From the NCBI GenBank assembly GCA_018266255.1, contig JAFEAT010000009.1, positions 1 through 64,000 of the forward strand: a stretch of 64,000 nt of DNA, written 5' to 3'. Position numbers and translations under genes: made by a program. Under the pieces are notes generated by a model that ran no database searches, was not told where the DNA came from, and saw only the letters and a list, made by a program, of their open reading frames with translations. Every line of letters starts with the position of its first letter. Positions within the stretch are counted from its first letter, which is position 1. The stretch comes from Cyanobacteria bacterium SZAS-4 (GTDB taxonomy: Bacteria; Cyanobacteriota; Vampirovibrionia; Obscuribacterales; Obscuribacteraceae). Below are positions 29,001-36,749 of the stretch, one piece after another.

Positions 29001-29535
29001 TATTTCTCGAAGCAATAATCGGCTGAAAATCAGATACGACGGCTCCCGTTAAGACCGCGACGTCTACGGGCTGACGACTAACTTGAATCGAGCCAGATTG
29101 AGCATCTGAGAAATCAAGCAATCCAGAAACCATTTGCAGCAATCGAACTGAGTTGTTGTGAATGGTGCGCAGCAATGCGCTTTGATCTTGAGTCAGTGAG
29201 CCATGATTGCCCATCAGCAAAGACTCAAGCGGCGCTAGTATCAGTGTTAGCGGAGTGCGCAACTCAGTCGACACATTAGCCAACAAAGTCGCCCGACGGT
29301 CACTCGGATTCGTCTTTGCCTTATCGTTTTCTCCACCAAGAAAGCCAGCTTTGAGCTGCTTATTCGTGTCGGATTTGTTATCGGGTTTGCTATCGGATTT
29401 ACTGTCCGATTCGTTAGAGGGAATATCAGCCACTAGTGCCTCTGATTGCGCCTGGTCAGACGAAACAGGATCGCTCTTTGGCGATGCACCTAACCGTCTC
29501 AAAATCTTCCAAGAACTGTTGAAGAACCCGCGCAT
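26029..29535 (-). CDS. Soluble hybrid histidine kinase: two kinase cores, three receivers, HPt
   Basis: The 1168-residue protein has no membrane segment. Domain order: HisKA-1 and ATPase-1 (about 82-305), REC-1 (341-455), coiled coil (465-510), HisKA-2 and ATPase-2 (511-738), REC-2 (758-880), REC-3 (912-1032), HPt (1055-1160). HisKA-1 reads NVSTELRTPL, with Thr90 where the phospho-accepting His should be. REC-1 reads PDLILAAVMLP, with Ala390 for the Asp. REC-2 reads FDLAIVELIMP, with Glu813 for the Asp. HisKA-2 (MSHEIRTPI, His521), REC-3 (SLILMDCQMP, Asp962) and HPt (AAHELKGS, His1106) are intact, so the working relay is BarA-like (H521 to D962 to H1106). ATPase-1 still has its N and G boxes. 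The inactive front part probably senses or gates. Confidence 0.92.
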   Translation of the reverse strand: MRGFFNSSWKILRRLGASPKSDPVSSDQAQSEALVADIPSNESDSKSDSKPDNKSDTNKQLKAGFLGGENDKAKTNPSDRRATLLANVSTELRTPLTLILAPLESLLMGNHGSLTQDQSALLRTIHNNSVRLLQMVSGLLDFSDAQSGSIQVSRQPVDVAVLTGAVVSDFQPIIASRNINLTYDPQSANLLVNIDRYLYERIVSNLISNAVKFTMAGGQVKVSLRYDKSRLELSVLDTGVGIPDETLKSLFQEFKQLNELSSRHVEGVGLGLSLVKEYADLLDGTVTVRSGTGQGSLFTVDVYAPLTELPAALLPRVDSALMQAVTVAPSYHKTGTNKHLPRVLIAENNTELASYIQGLLSDMCMTKLAADGEDALTLVNEWHPDLILAAVMLPKRDGLSLCREVKARPETAVIPVVLLTPLTQREAMLQGWEAGADEYLFKPFHPAELVTRVRSLLRSVQQRKRAQEQIERLNEALEKRVIELANANRELKSLASKLEQARDQALEASRFKSVFLANMSHEIRTPINGVISMSDMLMRTRLNDEQVEVANIIQDSAKALLDIINDILDFSKIEAGKLELEIVDFELLHVVEGTAELIADQARQKKLSLMTYVAPEVPTSLRGDPGRLRQILLNLLSNAIKFTESGEVVVEATLDVMDDKRCRVKFSVRDTGIGMPQEAVYRLFQPFTQADGSITRRYGGTGLGLSIAKLLVELLGGRIGVRSTEGKGSTFWFSVPLERSHAAPEQPIDPGKFDLENTRVLLVETLEGTAKIIQDYTASWGMTCETVPGTAEALTALRASAEAGKPFDLAIVELIMPNSSGLDFAKTVQADPVLNKTKLILCTAEDKGRLGEGALQAGFSAYLIKPLKQSRLFDCISLVLNATTESEQEALASYKPPRLNTTAEMTVFQKTGMVLVAEDNPVNQKVAMMLLKELGFSAHVVGSGLEAVEVLNHTPYSLILMDCQMPEMDGFEATGAIRRAEVLTGRHIPIIAMTAHAMQGDREKCIAAGMDDYVSKPVTAAKLKEVLVRWFKTDTAAWRGVQPVSPAAPAARPPGLLNFESLKDTCGEDGAIELIGVFTSSTDTLLVRIYDAITAKDSIKLKSAAHELKGSCGSMGSTDMAALCKELEQCTIAQNWDLAPTLYMQLNSVYENVQDYCKELLEAYTPTA

Positions 29536-29899
29536 TCTTGACCACCATTGCAGGCAAGTTTAAATCGAAACACCTTCCATGTCACTGACCATTTCTATTA
29601 TGACCAAGCATATCGACCTTGAACGTAGGAAGGGGGATAAATACAAACACTCAAACCTATATCCACATTAAAGTTATATCGCAGCTATTCCAACAATTTT
29701 GTTGGAAATTCGAGCAGATGTTCGCATATGACAGCATCGTTTTCACCATATTTAATACCGTTCGATGCACAGCGACACAGACCATAGACTAGTATACTAC
29801 ACTACAAAGTCCGAAGTGGCAGACAGAGCCGTTGCAACCGGCTACTGGGCGCGCGCTCACGAATTCCCGATAGTGCAGGTTCGAGACGTAGCCTTAAGA
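29536..29899. other. 364-base gap upstream of the hybrid kinase
   Basis: It separates two minus-strand genes and should contain the kinase promoter. The only structure I see is a short dyad, TTCCAAC (29688-29694) with GTTGGAA (29701-29707) around AATTTT, about 155 bases upstream of the kinase start and possibly an operator. A 95-codon plus-strand frame entering from here is mostly antisense to the TPR gene and is not called. Confidence 0.4.
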
Positions 29900-31945
29900 C
29901 TACAAAGTGGAAAGACGCTGCAACAAGCTCGGTTTTGGCTGACCAGGTTGACTAGCCGATTGTTCGATTTTCAATACTTTGGATTCCAATTTAGCGACGC
30001 GCTTTTGCAATTTGTCTTGCGTCGATGCAGGCACACCAGGTGCCAATTCTAAGTATGCCTTGTATTGAGCGATTGTCTCGCGCATCGTTTTTGTGCTCTG
30101 CTCAGACATTTTTTCAAGCGTCTGGGCGAAGAAGAGATGTGTGTCAGCTACTTTAGGATCCTGATAAGCAGCCAGTCTAAACTTATCTATAGAACTGGGG
30201 AATTGACGACTGCGAGCTAAGTCATTGGCAAGATTCAAATTTTGTTTGGCTTCTTCGCGCGCCTTAAAAATCAAATCCATGCCTCGATTGGCTCTCTCAG
30301 ACTGCCCAAAGCTCGATGCACGCTTGTACGCCAGCTCTGCTGACGGTAAATCGTGAATCATCAATGCGAGGTCTCCGATGGCAAGTAACTTTGCACTGTC
30401 GTTATTGGAATTAATCGCCCTGAACATTTGCTCCGTCGCTTCGTTATATCTGCCTTGCGCCATTAAACATTCAGCATAGGCAGGGCGTTCTGCATCAGAT
30501 TGAGGCAGTGGAATTTTCGCAACATTCACAACTTGACCAGAGAGAGCTTTCAGTTTCGCATCGACCAACCGCAATTCAACACTTGATGGATTCGCCTTAA
30601 TCGCTCGCTGCACCAAAATATTCGCCTTCGCACAATCATTGGATGCAAAGTATGCGCCCGATGCTTCTTTCTGCGCTTTCAGATAAATCGCTCTGGTCAT
30701 GCCTTCCAACGGTGCAGCAGTGTTCGGTGCAGCAGCTTCGGCAAGTTCGAAATTTTTGATTGCATCATCGAATTTATCGATGCGCAACGAGTCGTTTGCG
30801 AGGCGAATCAGCAGCTCAGGCTCGTTTGGAATCAACTCCAAACCTGCGTGCAATTCTGCAATCGCCATCTCCATATCTCCGCGCGACTCCGCCACTGAGG
30901 CGATGCTCAAATAAGGTCCCGGCAATTCTGGCTTAATTCGAATCGCTTCTTTGAATTCTTTGATCGCCGCAACCGTGTTGCCCTGGGCTTCGTAGACCTT
31001 GCCCAGCAGTTGGTGTACCGGCGAACTGTTTGGATTTTGATAAAGTGAGATGTTCAGTTCAGCCACAGCAGCTTCAAGTCGATTTTGCTTGAATGCAACT
31101 TGCGCCATACCAAAGTGAGCAGTCGAATTACCAGAATTAATCGTAATTGCCTTCTTGAAACTTTCGCTAGCTTCTGACAATTTATTCAACAAAACCTGCA
31201 CCAGTCCTAGTTGTGCATAAGCATTGGAATAATGCGGGTCTAATTTGATTGCGCCCATAAAAGCCTGGCAAGCGCGATCGTTTCGCCCCTCTTCTTTATA
31301 GACTCGTCCTAGCAGATAGTGCGCCTCGACTACTCGCGGGTCAGCGTCAAGAGCGAGGTTGCACTCCTTTCCTGCTTCTTTCAAAATCGCAGTGCGGCTT
31401 TTGATCACTGTGTTGTTTGACGATTGCAATCGATTCAACAAAACCATGGCCTTGCCACAGTGCGCGACTGGATTAGTCGGGTCGATCGACAGCAAGCGTT
31501 CGAATTGCTCGTCGGCAGCATCCAGTTTGAACTGGCGCCCGAGCGCCATTCCGAGCCCCGCCAGAGCGTTCGTCTCCTTGGAATTGACGTTCAAAACGGA
31601 ACGGTACAAATCAGCGGCTTCAGAATATTTTCCGTCCATCATTAAATCAGCTGCTGCATTCAGATCTCTCCGAAGAGAGCCTTTTAACTCTGGAGTAACA
31701 GGCGGGGAATCAGCTTCAGTGCCGGGTGCGCCAGAAGTCGGACTAGCTTTCTTGTCGGATTTGTCGGGCGACGCGGTCTGAACGGCGTCCCCCGGAGCAG
31801 GGCTCTGGGCATCGGCAGGGTCAAAGATCAAACATGTTGCAGAAAAGAGTGAAACGGTGAGCGCTAGGAAGCTAACCCGACTGAAACGCTGACCGATCCG
31901 GAAACGTCGTTCGTCATCGTTGGATGACACTGAACTCCTGAACAT
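29900..31945 (-). CDS. Exported TPR-repeat protein
   Basis: The ATG at 31943-31945 has AGAGG 8 bases upstream and puts an arginine-rich N-terminus before a hydrophobic segment (VSFLALTVSLFSATCLIF) ending in ADAQ. The upstream extension looks non-coding. The 681-residue product has a Pro/Ala/Asp linker, then a run of about ten TPR units (for example ALAGLGMALGRQFKLDAADEQF and AYAQLGLVQVLLNKLSEASESF) and a coiled C-terminal region with LEKMSEQSTKTMRETI. The cysteine in the hydrophobic segment is not in a clear lipobox. It is probably a periplasmic or envelope scaffold. It may share a promoter region with the divergent zinc-ribbon gene. Confidence 0.8.
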   Translation of the reverse strand: MFRSSVSSNDDERRFRIGQRFSRVSFLALTVSLFSATCLIFDPADAQSPAPGDAVQTASPDKSDKKASPTSGAPGTEADSPPVTPELKGSLRRDLNAAADLMMDGKYSEAADLYRSVLNVNSKETNALAGLGMALGRQFKLDAADEQFERLLSIDPTNPVAHCGKAMVLLNRLQSSNNTVIKSRTAILKEAGKECNLALDADPRVVEAHYLLGRVYKEEGRNDRACQAFMGAIKLDPHYSNAYAQLGLVQVLLNKLSEASESFKKAITINSGNSTAHFGMAQVAFKQNRLEAAVAELNISLYQNPNSSPVHQLLGKVYEAQGNTVAAIKEFKEAIRIKPELPGPYLSIASVAESRGDMEMAIAELHAGLELIPNEPELLIRLANDSLRIDKFDDAIKNFELAEAAAPNTAAPLEGMTRAIYLKAQKEASGAYFASNDCAKANILVQRAIKANPSSVELRLVDAKLKALSGQVVNVAKIPLPQSDAERPAYAECLMAQGRYNEATEQMFRAINSNNDSAKLLAIGDLALMIHDLPSAELAYKRASSFGQSERANRGMDLIFKAREEAKQNLNLANDLARSRQFPSSIDKFRLAAYQDPKVADTHLFFAQTLEKMSEQSTKTMRETIAQYKAYLELAPGVPASTQDKLQKRVAKLESKVLKIEQSASQPGQPKPSLLQRLSTL

Positions 31946-32338
31946 AAAGCTGCCTCTCGCCTGACACTGTACATAGTAATGGTAGTCGGAACGACGCCGC
32001 TGATGAGTCGAAGTTCCTACACACACATTATGAATCTTAAAGGATCCGCTCGCACGGCGCTTTTGGGCGCTTGCAAAGTGATTTATTAGCTACGACTTCA
32101 GTCCAATAATTTTTCCGCCCATTGAACTGAGAAAAAACACTGAAAAACAACCACCAATCAGGCAAAAGCCATTTGTGAATCGACTACACGAAATGCGCAC
32201 AAAGGCTCAATAAGATAGTTGCACATCGGTTCAGATGCCGATGCGACGGTTAGATCCAGTCTACACAAAGCCGTCGCGTCACGTTAAAGATCCCCAAAAG
32301 AACCACAAGTAGCCACAGAAAGCCCAAGGTACTCGAAC
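31946..32338. other. 393-base divergent intergenic region
   Basis: Between the minus-strand TPR gene and the plus-strand zinc-ribbon gene; both promoters must lie here. I see no repeat, RNA gene or convincing promoter hexamer pair. A loosely dyadic GATGCCGATGCGACGG stretch is near 32234 but is not compelling. Confidence 0.35.
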
Positions 32339-32677
32339 ATGGAAAAATCCAACACAGCCGATAAGCAGTTGACATGCCGTGACTGCCGAAACACTTTTGT
32401 GTTCTCAGGAGCCGAACAAGATTTTTTCAAGGAGAAGGGGCTGAGTAACGAGCCGAAGAGGTGTCCAAATTGTCGATTATTGTCCCGAAGCCAGCGCCCC
32501 GGCAGCGTCGTACAACAGACCGCAGAAGTGCCGTGTAGTGGCTGCGAACGCCCAACGCGGGTGCCATTTTTGCCTAACGGTCACAAGCCGGTTTTATGCA
32601 ACTCCTGCTTCTACAAAAAGAAAGAGGCCGGCTCGCCTCCTGACGATAATGACCATGTGATGTCGGCAGCAAGTTGA
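32339..32677 (+). CDS. Zinc-ribbon protein (zf-trcl type) with second CxxC pair
   Basis: The 112-residue protein opens with the probable zinc-ribbon block seen in PF13451: LTCRDCRNTFVFSGAEQDFF, then NEPKRCPNCR. It then has a second ribbon, VPCSGCERPTRVPF, then PVLCNSCFYKKK. Each half supplies four cysteines, so two Zn2+ should bind. Proteins with both modules occur widely in environmental bacteria; the function is not established and nucleic-acid binding is only possible. A strong terminator follows at 32735-32766, so it is monocistronic. Confidence 0.8.
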   Translation: MEKSNTADKQLTCRDCRNTFVFSGAEQDFFKEKGLSNEPKRCPNCRLLSRSQRPGSVVQQTAEVPCSGCERPTRVPFLPNGHKPVLCNSCFYKKKEAGSPPDDNDHVMSAAS

Positions 32678-32734
32678 CAGACGATTGCAAAAAATTCGAT
32701 AGCGGCAGTAGACCGACTTAAAGTGTAAAACCCA

Positions 32735-32766
32735 AAAACGGCGGTGCGCGATACCGCCGTTTTTTT
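32735..32766 (+). terminator. Strong intrinsic terminator after the zinc-ribbon gene
   Basis: AAACGGCGGT and ACCGCCGTTT form a GC-rich perfect stem with a GCGCGAT loop, followed by a run of T to 32766. It also separates this gene from the ligase operon. Confidence 0.9.
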
Positions 32767-32845
32767 CCTTGTAATATATGCTTCCTGCAAGGCACTAGCC
32801 GACGATCCTCTACGTCAGGCTTGAAACACGCCGCTGGAGAACAAA

Positions 32846-33889
32846 ATGCTGCCCATAGCAAAAGACTACGAGCCGATGGAGGCAACTCTCACAAACGAGA
32901 TTCCGCGCGGTGATGGATGGCAGTACGAGCCGAAGTGGGACGGCTTTCGCTGCATCGCATTCAAGGATGGAGCCGACATTCAACTACAGTCGAAGAGTGG
33001 GCGCGAACTGGGTCGATACTTTCCAGAAGTAATTCAATCTTTACAGAATCTTGATGCCCACAGCTTCGTCATCGACTCAGAAATCGTAGTTCCTTCTGGA
33101 AAAGAATTTTCATTCGATGACTTGCTGCAGAGAATACATCCGGCAGCAAGCAGGATTAAAAAGCTGGCGCGCGAAACCCCAGCAGTGATGATTGTTTTCG
33201 ACATTCTCGCCAACGAACAAAATGATTCGCTCGTCCTCGAACCGTTATGGAAACGACGAGAGGAATTGGAAAAATTCGCAGCGAAAAATCTCGCTGGAAA
33301 CACAAACGTAATTCTGTCGCCCGCAACGACTGATGCCAGCGTGACTGATGATTGGCTGGCAAAAATGGGAAATCGGCTGGATGGCATCGTCGCAAAGAAA
33401 TTGGATCTGCCCTATCAGTCAGGCAATCGCAAAGGCATGCACAAAGTAAAGAAGTTGCGCACCGTTGATTGCGTGGTCGGCGGATTCCGCTATGCCAGCG
33501 GAAACAACCAGGCAATTGGGTCGCTTCTACTTGGGCTGCACGACGAGAAAGGATTATTGAATCATGTCGGATTCAGCTCATCTTTTACAGCAAAAGAGAA
33601 AGTCAAATTAGTGGAAAAGCTCGAGCCACTGATCGAGAAACCCGGCTTCACAGGCGAGGCTCCGGGCGGACCGAGTCGCTGGAGCACCGAGCGAAGCACT
33701 GAATGGGAGCCTCTGAAAAATGTTCTGGTGGCAGAGGTGACATACGACCATTTCACCAACGGAAGATTTAGACACGGCACTCGCTTTATACGTTGGCGTC
33801 CGGACAAATCACCTGAACAGTGCACTTACGACCAGGTGCACGGTTATAAAAAACCAGAAGAGGTGCCAGAGGCAAAGGCAGGAGAATAG
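32846..33889 (+). CDS. ATP-dependent DNA ligase, LigC/LigD-ligase-like
   Basis: The 347-residue enzyme has nucleotidyltransferase motif I at YEPKWDGFR (adenylated Lys30), motif III (VIDSEIVVPSG), motif IV (DGIVAKKLDLPY), motif V (HKVKKLRTVDCVV) and an OB-fold with FTNGRFRHGTRFIRWRPDK. It seals nicks using ATP and is the stand-alone ligase type that accompanies LigD in some bacteria (LigC). GGAG lies 7 bases before the ATG. The gap to ligD is 12 bases, so the two are co-transcribed and probably act in the same end-joining or base-excision repair. Confidence 0.9.
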   Translation: MLPIAKDYEPMEATLTNEIPRGDGWQYEPKWDGFRCIAFKDGADIQLQSKSGRELGRYFPEVIQSLQNLDAHSFVIDSEIVVPSGKEFSFDDLLQRIHPAASRIKKLARETPAVMIVFDILANEQNDSLVLEPLWKRREELEKFAAKNLAGNTNVILSPATTDASVTDDWLAKMGNRLDGIVAKKLDLPYQSGNRKGMHKVKKLRTVDCVVGGFRYASGNNQAIGSLLLGLHDEKGLLNHVGFSSSFTAKEKVKLVEKLEPLIEKPGFTGEAPGGPSRWSTERSTEWEPLKNVLVAEVTYDHFTNGRFRHGTRFIRWRPDKSPEQCTYDQVHGYKKPEEVPEAKAGE

Positions 33890-33901
33890 GCAGTCGGGAC
33901 G

Positions 33902-36748
33902 ATGCTAAAAGAGTACAACAGCAAACGCGATTTCAAAAAAACCCCTGAACCTAGTGGCAAGGCGCCTTCAAAGTCGCAGGGTGCGCTTAAGTTCGTCATT
34001 CAGAAGCACGCAGCGCGCAGACTGCACTACGACTTTCGCCTGGAGATCGATGGTGTCTTAGTATCATGGGCGGTGCCCAAAGGTCCAGCATTAGACCCTG
34101 CTGAAAAACGATTAGCTGTACAAACCGAAGACCACCCAATGGATTACGGCAACTTCGAAGGCATCATTCCCAAGGGCGAATATGGCGGGGGAGAAGTAAT
34201 CGTTTGGGATAGTGGCACATACACACCAGACGAAGAAGGGAAATTATCCTGGCACAACCGAGATGAAGCTCAGCAACGCATGCGGGACGGATTTAAGAAA
34301 GGAAAGATTTCGATCTTTTTGGAAGGCAACAAATTGCGCGGTTCCTGGACTCTCGTCAAGCTAAAGAAAACCGAGAAGGAGTGGCTGCTGATCAAACACA
34401 GCGATCCGTTCGCTCGCACAGACAAAGACCCGACAGACGACGATCAGTCAGTGCTCACTGGTAGAACGCTGGTCGATGTAAAAGCAGGAAAAGCCGGTAA
34501 GAAAATCCAGCCAAAGCAGCTCGACGTGGGCAAGGCGAAACGCTTTCCCACTTCCATAAAGCCGATGACAGCCAGTCTCGCAGATAAACCATTCAACAAA
34601 GAAGGTTGGGTGTTTGAGCCTAAAATGGATGGTATTCGCGCTATCGCATTTATCCAGGATGGGAAGGTGGTGCTGAAATCGCGGAACGATTTAGAACTGA
34701 CGCAACAATTTCCTGCGATTGCTGCCAATCTGGCAAATTACAAAGGCAGCTTTGTTCTGGATGGCGAGATAATTGCTCTCAACGAAAAAGGGCGACCATC
34801 ATTTCAACATCTCCAACAACGCTCGGGTTCCAACCGTGGTGCAGATGTTAACGGCGCGGAACGCCAGACACCTATTTTCTACTACATCTTCGACATTATT
34901 TACTGTCAGGGACGCAGTCTGGAAGACGAAACTCTGACCGAGCGGCGCAGAATTCTCGTCGAACAAATCAAACCAACACAGAATATTCGCATCATCGAGC
35001 AATTCCATACAGATGGAGAATCAGCTTATGAAGCATGCGTAGCAAACGAACTCGAAGGCGTAGTCGGGAAGCGAATTGACAGCACTTATGAAATCGGAAG
35101 GCGCTCAAAAAATTGGTTGAAAGTCAAATCAACGACAAGCGCTGAATTTCTGATTTGCGGATATACAGAGGGAACCGGATCACGCAACCACACATTCGGT
35201 TCCCTTCTACTCGGTATGCACGACGACCAAGGCAAGCTCATTTACGTCGGCGGAGTGGGCACAGGATTCGATGACAAAAAACTAAACGCCCTGATCAAGC
35301 AGATGAAACCATTGATTATCGGCAAGTGTCCTTTTGGCAAGAAACCGCCGGGTAAACTCAATCCAACATGGGTAAAACCTGAATTGATTGCAGAGATCAA
35401 GTTTGCAGAATGGACGCAAGACAAAATATTGCGCGCACCAGTTTATTTGCGATTGCGCGATGACATAAATTTAGAAGACGTCAAATCAACACCGGTGGTT
35501 GAAACACGAGACCTGAAGGCGGTCAAGCCGCAGAGGCTGGACAAACCTCAGAACCGGACCAAGCCGCAGCAGCCCGATGCCAAATTGAAAGTAAAAGTCA
35601 AAGCCAAAACATCAAAGATCGAGGAGGATGATTCCATGACTGCGGAGATTCTAGAGCAGCTAGAAACGGACAAGGAAAAACTCGAACTCGAAGTAGAAGG
35701 GAATAAAATTGCTTTCTCGAATTTGAACAAAGTTTTTTGGCCAGCCACGAGCACAACTGAAGCAGTAACCAAACGAGATTACGCTATCTATCTAGCGCGG
35801 GTGGCACCATATTTGCTACCGCACTTAAAAGATCGAATACTGACGATGGTGCGATTTCCAAACGGAATTGCGCAAGGTCGATTCTATCAAAAGCACTGGG
35901 AGCACAAACTGCCACCGTATGTGGAGACAGTCCGGCATTTCACTGAGCATGCCGGATTCGATCAAGATTTCCTCATCTGCAACAACCTATCCACTCTATT
36001 GTGGCTGGCACAAATCGCCGATCTGGAGCTGCACACATCCCACACTCGGAACAATCCTGAACCAGAAGGTTCGACGCTGCCACGCAACTACACAGGCGAT
36101 GTGCAGACCCTGGAAGCGTCTCTGTTGAACTACCCGGATTATATGGTGATAGACCTCGACCCCTACACTTACAGCGGTAAGGAGAAGAAAGGAGAAGAGC
36201 CAGAGCTGCACGAGAAAGGCTTCAAGCAAGCCTGCCAGGTAGCTCATTGGGTAAAGGAACTGCTCGACAACTTGAAGATCGAAGCGTTCATCAAAACATC
36301 CGGACGCACAGGCTTACACATCTACGTCCCGATTGTCAGAACAATCGACTATCCCACAGTTCGCATGTTGTCTGAGATAATCGGAAAACAGATTTTAAAA
36401 GAACACCCAGAAGACGTAACGATGGATTGGACGATCGTCAAACGTACAGGCAAGGTATTTCTTGACCACAACATGAACGCTCGCAGCAAAACTCTCGGCT
36501 CAATCTATTCTCCAAGAATCGCACCAGAAGCGACAATCTCAACGCCTATCGAATGGAGTGAACTGGGGCACGTTTACCCGCACGACTTCACGATGCGCAC
36601 TGTGCCAGACCGACTCAAGAAGAAAGGCGACTTGTGGGCTGACATTCTCGACCATAAAAACGATTTGGAAAAACTTTTGATCAACACTGACAAAGCACCA
36701 TCCACAATTGCACCTCAGGTTGTAGCAAAGCAACGAAAGAAGAAATAG
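33902..36748 (+). CDS. ligD: LigD multifunctional end-joining protein (PE-LIG-POL)
   Basis: The 948-residue protein has three domains. The 3-prime-phosphoesterase at about 25-190 shows His36, His42 and Asp44 in QKHAARRLHYDFRLE, plus EDHPMDYGNFEG. The ATP-dependent ligase at about 215-535 has Lys241 in EPKMDGIR. After a lysine-rich linker comes a primase-polymerase of LigD type at about 630-930, with VIDLDP carrying the metal-binding aspartates and IKTSGRTGLHIYVPI. The order PE-LIG-POL matches Pseudomonas LigD rather than the mycobacterial POL-PE-LIG. All three active sites look intact. LigD normally works with the end-binding protein Ku in non-homologous end joining; no Ku gene is in this window. 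It is the second gene of a two-gene operon. Confidence 0.95.
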   Translation: MLKEYNSKRDFKKTPEPSGKAPSKSQGALKFVIQKHAARRLHYDFRLEIDGVLVSWAVPKGPALDPAEKRLAVQTEDHPMDYGNFEGIIPKGEYGGGEVIVWDSGTYTPDEEGKLSWHNRDEAQQRMRDGFKKGKISIFLEGNKLRGSWTLVKLKKTEKEWLLIKHSDPFARTDKDPTDDDQSVLTGRTLVDVKAGKAGKKIQPKQLDVGKAKRFPTSIKPMTASLADKPFNKEGWVFEPKMDGIRAIAFIQDGKVVLKSRNDLELTQQFPAIAANLANYKGSFVLDGEIIALNEKGRPSFQHLQQRSGSNRGADVNGAERQTPIFYYIFDIIYCQGRSLEDETLTERRRILVEQIKPTQNIRIIEQFHTDGESAYEACVANELEGVVGKRIDSTYEIGRRSKNWLKVKSTTSAEFLICGYTEGTGSRNHTFGSLLLGMHDDQGKLIYVGGVGTGFDDKKLNALIKQMKPLIIGKCPFGKKPPGKLNPTWVKPELIAEIKFAEWTQDKILRAPVYLRLRDDINLEDVKSTPVVETRDLKAVKPQRLDKPQNRTKPQQPDAKLKVKVKAKTSKIEEDDSMTAEILEQLETDKEKLELEVEGNKIAFSNLNKVFWPATSTTEAVTKRDYAIYLARVAPYLLPHLKDRILTMVRFPNGIAQGRFYQKHWEHKLPPYVETVRHFTEHAGFDQDFLICNNLSTLLWLAQIADLELHTSHTRNNPEPEGSTLPRNYTGDVQTLEASLLNYPDYMVIDLDPYTYSGKEKKGEEPELHEKGFKQACQVAHWVKELLDNLKIEAFIKTSGRTGLHIYVPIVRTIDYPTVRMLSEIIGKQILKEHPEDVTMDWTIVKRTGKVFLDHNMNARSKTLGSIYSPRIAPEATISTPIEWSELGHVYPHDFTMRTVPDRLKKKGDLWADILDHKNDLEKLLINTDKAPSTIAPQVVAKQRKKK

Positions 36749-36749
36749 G

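Noticed and set aside
29815..29893. Possible tRNA (GGTTCGAGAC resembles a T-loop)
   Set aside because: No matching acceptor stem or anticodon arm could be paired around it; the sequence does not fold as a cloverleaf by eye.
29765..30052. 95-codon plus-strand frame
   Set aside because: Its second half is antisense to the TPR gene and it lacks a ribosome site or recognisable domain.
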